Positions 8,395 through 17,371 of a DNA stretch of 64,000 nt are shown here, piece after piece (the first letter of the stretch is position 1; each line of letters starts with the position of its first letter). Below the pieces are notes generated by a model. It was not told where the DNA came from. It worked only from the letters and a program-made list of their open reading frames with translations, and did no database searches. Made by a program: the position numbers and the translations under genes. The DNA comes from Faecalibacterium taiwanense. GTDB taxonomy: Bacteria; Bacillota; Clostridia; Oscillospirales; Ruminococcaceae. The DNA is taken from contig NZ_CP155552.1 of the NCBI RefSeq assembly GCF_036632915.2, positions 1,550,001 to 1,614,000 on the forward strand, given 5' to 3'.

Positions 8395-9549
8395 ATGTCT
8401 GAAAAGCGCAAAGATAGCAAGGGTCGTGTTTTGAAGGATGGCGAAAGCCAAAGAGCAAACGGCACCTACGACTATCGTTATACCGATATCCACAAGAAAC
8501 GGCGTTGTATTTACGCTAAATCCCTGACAGAGCTGCGGAAAAAAGAGGAAGAACTGTGGCGCGATCTGGCAGACGGCATCGACTACGCCGCCGGAGAGAT
8601 GACGGTGGCTGATCTGGTTGACCGCTATATGAACCTGAAACGTGGGTTGAAACCCAATTCACTTCGGTCGTACAACACAGCGGTCAAGCGGATTCATGCT
8701 GACCCTTTCGGGCAAAAAGCCATCAAAACGGTAAAATTGTCCGATGCGAAAGGCTGGTTCGTGTTTCTGCATGACAGCGGTTTCAAGCAAAACACCATAG
8801 GAATCCTGCAAAGCGTTGTCAGACCGGCATTCGAGATGGCGGTGGAGGATGACATCGTCCGCAAGAATCCATTTAAGTTCAAGCTGTCGGATGTTGTGCC
8901 GAAGGACGCTTATGTGCGCAATGCCCTGACCAGAGAACAGCAGGAGAAATATCTGCAATTCGTTCAAGACTATGGAGGCAACTATTATGATGATATCGTC
9001 ATTCTTATGGGAACCGGCTTGCGTGTGAGTGAGTTGTATGGCCTGACACGAGCAGATATCGACTTTGAACGGCACTGTATCAATGTCCGGCGGCAGCTTT
9101 GCCGGACGGCTGAAAAGCCCTACTTTGTCACACCGCCGAAAACAAAAAGCGGTATCCGCAATGTTCCCATGACAGATACCGTTTGTGCAGCGTTGCGGCG
9201 TGTAGTAAAAGCCAGAGCGTCCACGAAAGTGGAAGCGCTGGTGGATGGTTGCAGCGGATTTCTCTTTCTGGACAAGTCCGGAATGCCGAAGGTGGCAATG
9301 CACTTGGAAAACTATATGCGCGGCGTGCAGGGAAAGTTTGAGAAGGCGTACAGCAAACCTGTTCCGCGCATTACACCTCATGTGCTGCGACACACCTTCT
9401 GCACCAATGTTCAGCAGGCCGGGCTGGATGTAAAAAGCCTGCAATACCTGATGGGCCACTCCAATGCCAGTGTGACGTTGGATGTCTACACGCACAGCAG
9501 CTTTGAATCGGTTGAAAGAGCCTTTGAACAGATCGCCGGCAACCTGTGA
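8395..9549 (+). CDS. int: Tyrosine recombinase integrase
   Basis: A 384-residue site-specific recombinase of the Tn916 type: N-terminal arm-binding region with a core-binding helical domain from about 65-150, and a catalytic domain with TGLRVSELYG (Arg, about 209), HVLRHTF (His-x-x-Arg, about 328), GHSN (about 355) and LDVYTH (nucleophile Tyr, about 365). All catalytic residues are present. Start ATG 8395 follows AAAGGAG. Arm-type repeats and the 165-bp end sequence lie directly downstream, as expected for an integrase next to its attachment site. This is the only clearly intact mobility enzyme of the element. Confidence 0.93.
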   Translation: MSEKRKDSKGRVLKDGESQRANGTYDYRYTDIHKKRRCIYAKSLTELRKKEEELWRDLADGIDYAAGEMTVADLVDRYMNLKRGLKPNSLRSYNTAVKRIHADPFGQKAIKTVKLSDAKGWFVFLHDSGFKQNTIGILQSVVRPAFEMAVEDDIVRKNPFKFKLSDVVPKDAYVRNALTREQQEKYLQFVQDYGGNYYDDIVILMGTGLRVSELYGLTRADIDFERHCINVRRQLCRTAEKPYFVTPPKTKSGIRNVPMTDTVCAALRRVVKARASTKVEALVDGCSGFLFLDKSGMPKVAMHLENYMRGVQGKFEKAYSKPVPRITPHVLRHTFCTNVQQAGLDVKSLQYLMGHSNASVTLDVYTHSSFESVERAFEQIAGNL

Positions 9550-9573
9550 TTTTCGACGCATGAAGCGGAATTG

Positions 9574-9617
9574 CTTACGCCGAAACTTACGCCAAAACTT
9601 ACGCCAAAACTTACGCC
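9574..9617 (+). repeat. Four tandem 12-bp repeats next to integrase
   Basis: CTTACGCC starts at 9574, 9586, 9598 and 9610, an exact 12-bp period (unit about AAACTTACGCCA). Inverted-sense GGCGTAG/GCGTAGA copies follow at 9633-9660. Placed just after int, they are likely integrase or excisionase arm sites. This is inference from position and phasing. Confidence 0.6.
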
Positions 9618-9621
9618 AATC

Positions 9622-9786
9622 ACCCGGTAAGTGGCGTAGATTTGCGTAGAAAAGCGTGGATCGTGCAAAAACGGAGAATCTGGAAAAATCGGCTTGTGGC
9701 CTTGATAATTCTACAAAAGTCTACGTTTCCCGATATTCGTGATTCGGCTCCAAAAGTGTGGTTTGGAAGGGCGGCATGTACTAAGC
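9622..9786 (+). repeat. 165-bp element-end direct repeat, copy A
   Basis: Runs from ACCCGGTAAG to CTAAGC and recurs at 14975-15140 with one substitution and one extra A. It directly follows the integrase and arm repeats, so it is probably the integrase-proximal end of the element with its attachment core. The exact crossover site and the left end of the element could not be found. Confidence 0.75.
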
Positions 9787-9827
9787 CAAAACCGCCGCTC
9801 CCAAGAATCCCAATTTATAAAAAGAAC

Positions 9828-9872
9828 GCAGGCAGAACTTTTCGCAAAGGCGAAGGCTCTGCCTGCTTTTTT
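9828..9872 (+). terminator. Rho-independent terminator beyond element end
   Basis: GCAGGCAGA pairs with TCTGCCTGC around an inner TTCGC/GCGAA helix, followed by six T. I see no gene in 9787-9946. A possible -10 (TACAAT, about 9911) precedes the regulator. Confidence 0.75.
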
Positions 9873-9946
9873 GCACCCCTGCCGCACTTTTCTCTTCGCC
9901 GCAAATGTGCTACAATAGCCTTAGCATAAGGAAAAGGGGAACGCGC

Positions 9947-12444
9947 ATGGCCAGAAACAGGCAGAACCTGAACATCATCTACATCTCGGACCGAATGCGG
10001 GAGACGCTGCGGCCCATAGCGTCCTGTGCGCTCACGGCGGTGGTGGCCCCCATGGGCTACGGTAAAACGACGGCGGTGCGCTGGTTCTTGGCAGAGCAGG
10101 CCAAGGCGGGGGCCGTGGTGCTGCAAGCCAGCATCTACTCAGATAACCGCTCCATCTTCTGGAAAAGCGTGCAGAAGGCCTTTGCCGCCGCCGGGCTGAC
10201 GGTGCTGGAGGGCTACGACTGCCCCGCTGACGCCAGCGGCGCGGCTTTGCTGCTGGAGGACCTGTGTGCCGCGCTGGGCGGCAAAACGCCCTACTATCTT
10301 TTTCTGGACGATTTCCACCTGCTGGGGGACGAGCGGGTGGCGCAGTTTTTGTGTCGGCTGGCCTACCGCCTGCCCGAGAACGTCCACCTTATCGTGGCCA
10401 GCCGCAACCGCTTTCTGCCCGGGGAGCAGGTGGTGCGGCTGGGGCGGCGGCTCCACCACATCGAGGCCGACGGCCTCCGCCTGAACCGGGAGGAGCTGCT
10501 GGCCTACACCCACCGCTGCGGCGTGGAGATCACCGCCGCCCAGGCCGAGAGCCTGCTGCGCTCCTGCGAGGGGTGGTTCTCCGCCGTCTACCTGAACCTC
10601 CATGCCCTGGCCGAGCGGGGGAGCCTGCTGCAGCCGGGGTCGGACATCTACGCCATGTTCACCGCCGCCATGCTGGAGTCCCTGCCCGAGAAGACCCGGG
10701 GCTTCCTCGCTGTGATGGGGCTGGCCGATGAGTTCACGGTGGAGATGGCCCGGGCTGTTACCGCCCTGCCCGACGCGGAGGAGGTGCTGCGGGCCCTCAC
10801 CCAGCAAAACGCCTTTGTCACCCGCCTGCCGGACGGGGTGAGCTTCCGCTTCCACCACATGATGAAAGAGTGCGCCGAGCGGCTCTTTGCCCAGCTGCCC
10901 GCCGCCCGGCAAACGGATGTCTGGCAGCGGTATGGCCGCTGGTATGCCCAAAAAGCCCAGTACCTCCACGCTTTGCAGGCCTTTGAGCACTGCGGCGACC
11001 GCGACGCAGCCCTTGCCGTCATCGAGGCGGACGCGGGGGATCTGCTTGCCTCCCTCAGCCCCGCCGAGCTGCTGCAGCGGCTGGACCGCTGCCCGGTGGA
11101 AGCGCTGCAGCGCCACCCGCTGGCCATTCTGGTGCTGATGCGCCGGATGTTCACCTGGCAGCAGATCCCCAAAATGATGGAGCTGAAAGCCCTGCTGGAA
11201 GCCGCCGTGGCCCAACACCCCGAGTGGCCCGCCGCCGAGCGGGGCAACCTGCTGGGGGAGTGCGACCTCATCCAGAGCTTCTTGTTCTACAACGACATCA
11301 CCCAGATGAGCCGCCTCCACCGCAGCGCCAGCCGCCAGATGAGCCGCCCCGCCGTCACCCTGCGCAACAGCGGCAGCTGGACCTTCGGCTCCCCCTCGGT
11401 GCTGATGATGTACTACCGCGCCCCCGGGGAGTTGGGCAAAGAACTGGCCGAAATGTACGAGTGTATGCCCCATTACTATAAAATCACCAACGGCCACGGC
11501 CGGGGGGCCGAGCTTTTGATGGACGCGGAGGCCGCCTACCTGCAGGGGGCGTGGGAGAAAGCCGCCGTGCTGCTGGAGCGGGCCCGGGCCGACGCCGCCG
11601 GGCAGGAAAACATGACCCTCTGCTGCGACTTTTGGCCCTGCGGCTGGCCCTGTGCGGCAAGGGGAAAGAGGGGTACGATTTTGCCGCCAAGCGCGCCGCC
11701 CTGCTGCAAAAGCACGATGGGGTGCAGGTGCATCTGCTGGAAAGCATCGCCGCCTATTTCTATGCCCTGCAGGGCAGGCCGGAGCAGGCCCCGGAGCTGT
11801 TCCGGGAGCACAAGCTGGCCGAGGTGAGCTTCTTTGGGCCCTGCCGCCCCATGATGTCCCTCATCGAGCAGCAGGTCTGGCTGGCGCAGGGGGAGTACGT
11901 GAAGGTGATCGCCCACAGCGAGGGCCTGCTGCGCCGGTGCGAGGCCATGCACTACGGTCTGGTGGGCCTGCAGGCCCGCATTCAGCTGGCGGCGGCGCAG
12001 CTGCGCTTTGGCCAGCGGGCCGAGGCCCGGGCTGCGCTGGCAGCGGCTTTGCTGGACGCTGTGCAGGACGATTTCTGGGTGCTCTTTGTGGAGCAGTATC
12101 CCGCTCTGGCCCCCCTGCTGGAAGGGGAGGACTGGGCTGCCAGCGAGCCGCGTCTGGGGCCCTTCGTGGCCCGCATCCTGCCCGCAGGCCGGGCCTTTGC
12201 CGCCCGGCTGGGCCTGCCCGCCCCCGCGCCGGAGCTGCCCCTGACCGACCGCGACCGGGAGCTGGCCCGTCTGGTGGCCGGGCGGTGCACCAACAAGGAA
12301 ATCGCCGCCGCCCTCTACCTCTCCGAGGGAACGGTGAAGCAGTACATCAACCAGCTGTACGCAAAGCTGGATATGGGCGGCGACCCCCGCACCCGCCGCG
12401 CCCGGCTGGCGGAGTGGTATCAGAAAAACGCCCCCCGGAATTAA
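9947..12444 (+). pseudogene. MalT/LuxR-type ATP-binding transcriptional regulator, frameshifted
   Basis: A STAND-class activator: P-loop APMGYGKTT (about residue 35), Walker B YLFLDDFHLL (about 117), TPR-like helical repeats, and a C-terminal LuxR helix-turn-helix (LTDRDRELARLVAG, then EIAAALYLSEGTVKQYIN). The frame breaks near 11622, where loss of one base moves the remaining 270 codons to the next frame; joined length is about 832 aa. Start is ATG 9947 behind AAGGGGA. It precedes the surface-protein gene and may control it. The gene is very GC-rich. Confidence 0.8.
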
Positions 12445-12477
12445 CCAAAAACTAACCCCGGGTTAATAGCAAAAACC

Positions 12478-12519
12478 AAAGCTCCACGGTATCCTAAAAG
12501 TGAACCGTGGAGCTTTTTT
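12478..12519 (+). terminator. Rho-independent terminator after LuxR-type gene
   Basis: AAAGCTCCACGGT pairs with ACCGTGGAGCTTT, loop about 13 bases, followed by T residues. It separates the regulator from the surface-protein gene. Confidence 0.85.
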
Positions 12520-12557
12520 CCTGCAACAAAATTGGTAGAAAAAGGGAGGCTTTTGCA

Positions 12558-14701
12558 ATGAAACGAAGATGGAAGAAATTCCTCGCCGGGGTGCTTTCCG
12601 CAGCCCTCGCGCTGAACCTCGCGGCCCCGCTGGCACTGGCGGGCAGCTCGACGATGGGAGCAGCTTGCGGGGTGACAAATGTACTTCTGTATCCGGAGTA
12701 TGTCGGACGGGTCGATGATAATGAGAGGGTGCCGTACATTCAGGGTGAGGTATCCTATGACCATGGCCTTTTGACCTTTGACGGAGATGTGACGCTGGAT
12801 ACAACTTCGGACCCGTATAATTCTTCGCTGGTCGAAGCCCTCAGTGAAAAAAATCTGAGGCTGGTGGCAAATGGCAAAGTGACGGGCAGAACGAAAAGCA
12901 ACGGCTTTGATGGAGCAAAGGAAATAGTAAGGGGAGAATACGATCTCTCCAATACCGATGCGGGAAACCAGTCGAAAGGAATTTTAGGCGCTACAAACGA
13001 TAAAACGACGATTGCTTCCGATACTAGAATCACGCTGAAGGGTTTCCAGACGGGCATCGGCTGGGGAAGCGTTCAGATCGATGGCAAGGTGAAGATCACA
13101 AATGCAGAATGCGGCATCGCCAATTTCACTACCATGAACCCGGGCAGCGAGCTGGAGATCCATGCGGATCGGTACATCGGGAAGGATTGTCTTCTGACAT
13201 ACAACGGCGGCCATCTGCTTATGATTGTGGCGGAAAACGGCGACGGCAATAACATCGTCCAGGGGAGACTGAGCATCGGAAACGTAAGCAGGTTCTGGTA
13301 TCGCACCGACGAGAATGGAGCGTATACGGAAATCAACGTGAAGGAAAATTATGAGAACTTTACGGCTGCCATAGGACAGAACCAAGACTATCTGGAACTG
13401 ACGGATGTGGACCCGGACCAGCCGGAAAGTGAAACCTACGACCTCTGGGTAGCAGGCAAGCAGGTCACAAAGAGCAACCAAAGCGATGTGCTGGAGGATG
13501 GCGGGTCTGTGAAGTTTGACCCGACGACCAACACGCTGACCCTGAACGATGCCGATCTCACGCTGGATGGGGCCGCGGGCGGTTACTGCTGCATCGATTC
13601 CCAATTGGCGGAAGAGCTGACCATTACCGGCACAGCCACCCTTTCCAACGCCGATGGAATCCTTACGGAAGGCCCGCTGACGCTGGATAACGCAACCCTC
13701 ACACTTACGGGCAATATCGATGGCGACGTTGGTGATGACGCGATCCGGGCAGGCCGCTCTGACGAGGACATCACCATCCAAAACAGCACCGTGACCATTG
13801 CAGGCACGAACTCGGAAGGCAATTTCTTCCAGTTTGGCATTCGGTGCGGCAAGCTCACCGTGGCGAACAGCACGCTGGATGTGAAAGCCGGCGGCTCGGC
13901 CGTCGTGGCGCAAACGAGTTGGAGGCTTCCGGCGCAGGCACCGTCATCACGGCGGAAACGGATGCATCGGAGGAACAGGATTATTATGCCCTCGAACTGG
14001 GACGCCTGATCATGTCTCACGGCCTTGATCTGGTGGAAGGCAAAATGAACGAGAGTAAGAAGGCGAAGATCGCCCGGCCGGAGCAGGCCCCCACGGACTT
14101 TAAGGTCTACTGGGTCGTCCATCCGGGGGACGAACCGGTGAATGGAGGAATGCAGTTCCCCGGTGCGATCACCGGCAGCGAGGAGGAAGCCCGCCTCTTT
14201 GAGGGCTGGTTCCTCGAAGACGGCACCCGTTTGGAGGATAGCCCCTACTACATGGGCCCGGGCGCGAACCATGTGGGCAACCTCGACCGGGACGTGACCT
14301 TCTATGGCCATTGGCGCACCGCCGAGAGCGGCGAGGGCAGCCCAGACGGCGGAGACGGCTTCGGCACCCTTCTTGCGGGCGTCGCAGTCGTGGGCGCGGC
14401 GGGCGTCGTGGCCTATCAGGTGGGCACGGAGCTCATCCTTGACCAGCTCCTGCCTGCAGGGGTGGCCGTGCCCCATACCCGCGCCGAGCTGGCAATGCTC
14501 CTCTGGAACACCGCAGGCCGCCCGGCCCCGGCCACTCTGCCCGCCTTTGCGGACGTAGCCGACCCGGAGCTGGCCCAAGCCGCCCAGTGGGCCATCGAGC
14601 AGGGCTACCTGAAAGCCCGCGCCGACGGCAGCTTTAAGCCGGACAAGGGCGTCGCCAAGTGGCGCGTCATCCGCGGCTACCGGGCAGTGACCGAACCATG
14701 A
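12558..14701 (+). pseudogene. Secreted surface protein with beta-helix-like and SLH-like regions, frameshifted
   Basis: A Sec signal peptide (basic MKRRWKK, hydrophobic stretch, Ala-rich cleavage near residue 30) is followed by Asp/Asn/Thr-rich repeats such as TLDNATLTLTGN that suggest a parallel beta-helix. Then come a possible InlB-like B-repeat (YWVVHPGDEP ... FEGWFLEDGT), a hydrophobic GVAVVGAAGVVAYQVG segment, and a C-terminal S-layer-homology-like domain (ELAMLLWNTAGRP, AAQWAIEQGYLKA, FKPDKG). The frame breaks near 13909 (GTGGCGCAAAC, one G short); joined length is about 714 aa. Start ATG 12558 follows AAAGGGAGG. Probably cell-wall attached; ligand unknown. Confidence 0.72.
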
Positions 14702-14731
14702 CCGTGCAGGTAAAATAGCCCCACAGCACAA

Positions 14732-14764
14732 GGCCCCGCAGACCTTTTTCAAAGTCTGCGGGGC
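14732..14764 (+). terminator. Terminator-like hairpin without T tract
   Basis: GGCCCCGCAGAC pairs with GTCTGCGGGGCC, but the usual T run is missing; CGCTGCTTG and then relaxase-derived sequence follow. The T tract may have been removed at the junction with the element relic. Confidence 0.55.
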
Positions 14765-14770
14765 CGCTGC

Positions 14771-14974
14771 TTGTTTATCTATCAGCTTGGAACGCTGGAT
14801 GAACACGCTTCCGCAGAGGACTTGCTCAATCTCGTCACAGAGTTCATTGAGGAGTTCAAGGCTAAATTCGGCGAACACGTTCATGTGCTGGATAGGGCAC
14901 TGCATCTGGACGAAAGCACGCCCCACATCCATGAGTGCCATGTATTCGACTGCGAGAACAAGTATGGTGAGGTG
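14771..14974 (+). pseudogene. Relaxase fragment (relic of a second mobilizable element)
   Basis: About 68 codons match the relaxase gene at 5514-5716, beginning at YQLGTLDEHASAEDL and including LHLDESTPHIHECHVF. By eye the DNA is around 85-90% identical, so it comes from a related but different element. The fragment ends at GAGGTG and joins the 165-bp end repeat directly, as if an internal deletion fused relaxase and right end. It has no start or stop of its own. Confidence 0.85.
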
Positions 14975-15140
14975 ACCCGGTAAGTGGCGTAGATTTGCGT
15001 AGAAAAGCGTGGATCGTGCAAAAACGGAGAATCTGGAAAAAATCGGCTTGTGGCCTTGATAATTCTACAAAAGTCTACGTTTCCCGATATTCGTGATTCG
15101 GCTCCAAAAGTGTGGTTTGGAAGGGCGGCATGTCCTAAGC
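14975..15140 (+). repeat. 165-bp element-end direct repeat, copy B
   Basis: Near-identical to 9622-9786: one extra A in the GGAAAAAATC run and A to C shortly before CTAAGC. It marks the end of the relic element, and chromosomal-looking sequence follows. Far more similar between copies than the relaxase fragments are. Confidence 0.85.
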
Positions 15141-15172
15141 AGCAGATGTGCTTACTCAATAAGTACCTTATG

Positions 15173-15207
15173 GAGACGGGATCTCTTCGGAGACTCCGTC
15201 TCTTTTT
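15173..15207 (+). terminator. Rho-independent terminator upstream of PBP gene
   Basis: GAGACGG pairs with CCGTCTC around an inner TCTC-TTCG-GAGA helix, followed by five T. Confidence 0.75.
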
Positions 15208-15255
15208 GTATAGAAACCACAGATGCAGCCCACTCTATCAAAAAGGGGTGAGCAG

Positions 15256-16851
15256 ATGTCCGGCAAACGGGTATTGGCGTTGTATGCAGCTGTTCTGCTG
15301 GGGTTTGCGGTAGTTTTGTGCCGCCTGTATTTTCTGGCAGAGAACCATACCTATGCTGCCCGGGCCGAAGCACAGAGCACGGTCCGGCTCTCGCTGCCTG
15401 CCCGGCGGGGCAGCTTCTACGACCACAGCGGCCTGCTTCTCACCGGGCTGGAAACGCGGTATCTTGCCCTCTGCTTCCCGGGCGAAAACAACTACACACG
15501 CCTGTATGCATTTACGGACAGTGCCGGGCAGGCACTTTTGTACCGGAACCGCAACCGCTCCGCACCGTTTCTGCTGGAAGTGGACCGCGACCTTTCCGGG
15601 CGCGGCATACGCTGCTTTGCAACGGCACGGCGCTGCGCAGAAGTTCCGCTGTGCCAGCATCTGATCGGCTATCTGGATGCAGAAGGCCGCGGCATTGCCG
15701 GGCTGGAAAAGGCGCTGGACAGCCAGCTGGCCGGGACAAAGGAGCATGACACGCTGGTGTGCGCGGTCACAGCACAAGGACGGCTGCGGGCCGGGGAAAC
15801 ACCGCAGCTCACCCGGCAGGACAGCAGTGCGGTGGGCGTGCAGCTGACGATCTCCCGCCCGGTGCAGCGTGCCGCCGAAGCGGTGGCCGCAGACACCATG
15901 ACCAGCGGCTGCATTCTGGTTCTGGACACGGCCACTGCTGCGGTTCGCGCCAGCGTCAGCGTACCGGGCTATGACTCGGATGACCTTGCCGCAAGTCTGG
16001 ATGCACCGGACGGTCCGTTCCTGAACCGCGCACTGGAAAGCTATGCTGTGGGTTCAGTGTTCAAGCCGGTGCTGGCTGCGGCAGCGCTGGAGCAGGGCAT
16101 CCTGCCGGAGTGCGAATGCACCGGTGCTGTGGTGGTGGATGGACAGATCTTCCGCTGCGCAGGCGGTGTTCCGCACGGAACGGTGGACATGACTGCGGCT
16201 CTGGAAAAAAGCTGCAACGGCTATTTTATCCGGCTGGGGCAGCAGCTGGGGGCAGAGACGCTTTTGCAGATGTCCCGGCAGCTTGGCTTCGGGCAGGAGG
16301 TGCCGGTGGCAGGTGCGCTGTACGCCGATGCCGGAAAGCTGCCGTCTGCCGGGGAGCTTGCCCAGAGCGGCCAGCTGGCAAATTTCAGCTTTGGGCAGGG
16401 CGGTCTGCTGGCATCACCGGTACAGATCGCCGCCATGATGAACACCATTGCTTCCGGCGGGGTGTACCGCACGCCTTTCTTTGTGTGTGGCTCGGTGGAT
16501 GAAACTGACGGTACGCCGCTGGAAACGCTTGCACATCCGCAGTCAAGGCGGGTGATGAGCGCGGAAAATGCAGCGCTCCTGCGTAAAATGCTGCAGCAGG
16601 TGGTGGAAGAGGGCACCGCACAGGATGCTGCCTGGCTGGAAGAAGGGGCTGGCGGCAAGACCGGTACCGCGCAGACCGGGCAGTTCACACCGGATGGCAC
16701 GGAACGCAAAAACTTGTGGTTCACAGGGTTTTACCCGGCGCAGCAGCCGCGCTACACCATTGTGGTGCTGCAGGACGGGCAGGTGAGCACGGAACATTCC
16801 AGCGCCGCCATCTTTGCCCGGCTGTGCGCAATGCTGGACCTTCTGGCATAA
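15256..16851 (+). CDS. Class B penicillin-binding protein (transpeptidase)
   Basis: A 531-residue peptidoglycan transpeptidase. One N-terminal transmembrane helix (VLALYAAVLLGFAVVLC) anchors it. The penicillin-binding domain carries SVFK (SxxK, about 266), SCNG (SxN, about 318) and GKTGTAQTG (KTG, about 468). Start ATG 15256 follows AAAGGGG. It is compact for a class B PBP and could be an FtsI/SpoVD- or PBP2-type protein; no mre or fts neighbours help decide. Confidence 0.88.
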   Translation: MSGKRVLALYAAVLLGFAVVLCRLYFLAENHTYAARAEAQSTVRLSLPARRGSFYDHSGLLLTGLETRYLALCFPGENNYTRLYAFTDSAGQALLYRNRNRSAPFLLEVDRDLSGRGIRCFATARRCAEVPLCQHLIGYLDAEGRGIAGLEKALDSQLAGTKEHDTLVCAVTAQGRLRAGETPQLTRQDSSAVGVQLTISRPVQRAAEAVAADTMTSGCILVLDTATAAVRASVSVPGYDSDDLAASLDAPDGPFLNRALESYAVGSVFKPVLAAAALEQGILPECECTGAVVVDGQIFRCAGGVPHGTVDMTAALEKSCNGYFIRLGQQLGAETLLQMSRQLGFGQEVPVAGALYADAGKLPSAGELAQSGQLANFSFGQGGLLASPVQIAAMMNTIASGGVYRTPFFVCGSVDETDGTPLETLAHPQSRRVMSAENAALLRKMLQQVVEEGTAQDAAWLEEGAGGKTGTAQTGQFTPDGTERKNLWFTGFYPAQQPRYTIVVLQDGQVSTEHSSAAIFARLCAMLDLLA

Positions 16852-16868
16852 AAATGCACGGTTTCTGC

Positions 16869-16897
16869 TTGCTTTTTTGCGCTTGTTATGCTACTAT
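16869..16897 (+). promoter_or_regulatory. Promoter upstream of secG
   Basis: TTGCTT (16869-16874), 17-base spacer, TACTAT (16892-16897). It lies 57 bases upstream of the secG start. Confidence 0.5.
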
Positions 16898-16953
16898 ATA
16901 TTTGTATTTCTGCGTAGTTTTTGTTGAATTAAAATAAAGGAGCGTTTCAATCC

Positions 16954-17205
16954 ATGTCTGTTATCGAAATTGTTGGCGGTGTGATCCTGCTGATCGCTTC
17001 GCTCGTCATCGTTTTCCTCACTCTCATGCAGCACACCCACGGTCAGGGCCTTTCCGGTGCTATCAACGGCAGTATGGGCGGCGCAAACAATGCCCGTTTG
17101 ACCCCGGCTGATCAGATGCTGGCCAAGACCACCCGCATTGCAGGTATTGTTTTCTTTGTGGTTGCCATTCTGGCATGTCTGTTTGCAGGCCGTCTGGCAG
17201 GTTGA
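16954..17205 (+). CDS. secG: Preprotein translocase subunit SecG
   Basis: An 83-residue membrane protein with two hydrophobic helices (about 6-26 and 60-80) joined by a Gly/Asn-rich cytoplasmic loop containing GLSGAINGSMGG, the SecG pattern. It assists SecYE-mediated export. The order secG-rnr is common in Firmicutes. Start follows AAAGGAG. Confidence 0.9.
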   Translation: MSVIEIVGGVILLIASLVIVFLTLMQHTHGQGLSGAINGSMGGANNARLTPADQMLAKTTRIAGIVFFVVAILACLFAGRLAG

Positions 17206-17217
17206 CAAGGTTCGTGC

Positions 17218-17246
17218 AGCCCCGTGTAAAGGACGGGGCTGTTTTT
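17218..17246 (+). terminator. Rho-independent terminator after secG
   Basis: AGCCCCGT pairs with ACGGGGCT, followed by GTTTTT. Partial readthrough to rnr is possible. Confidence 0.85.
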
Positions 17247-17371
17247 CTGTGTTATGATAGGATGTCGGCGGCAGTCTGACCGCCGGGCAGGGTGGGGCAG
17301 CTGGCCCACGATTGGCAGCGCTGCGGCACGTTGGAGGCTGCGGCCATGGAAGAGCAAGGAGAAAAAATATT

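Noticed and set aside
10139-11497. 452-codon minus-strand open frame opposite the LuxR-type gene
   Set aside because: His/Gln/Gly/Leu-rich antisense of a very GC-rich gene; no recognisable domain.
15118-15140. tRNA 3' end as integrase target in the 165-bp repeat
   Set aside because: The GATTCGGCTCC stretch hints at a T-arm, but no acceptor, anticodon or full cloverleaf could be built on either strand.
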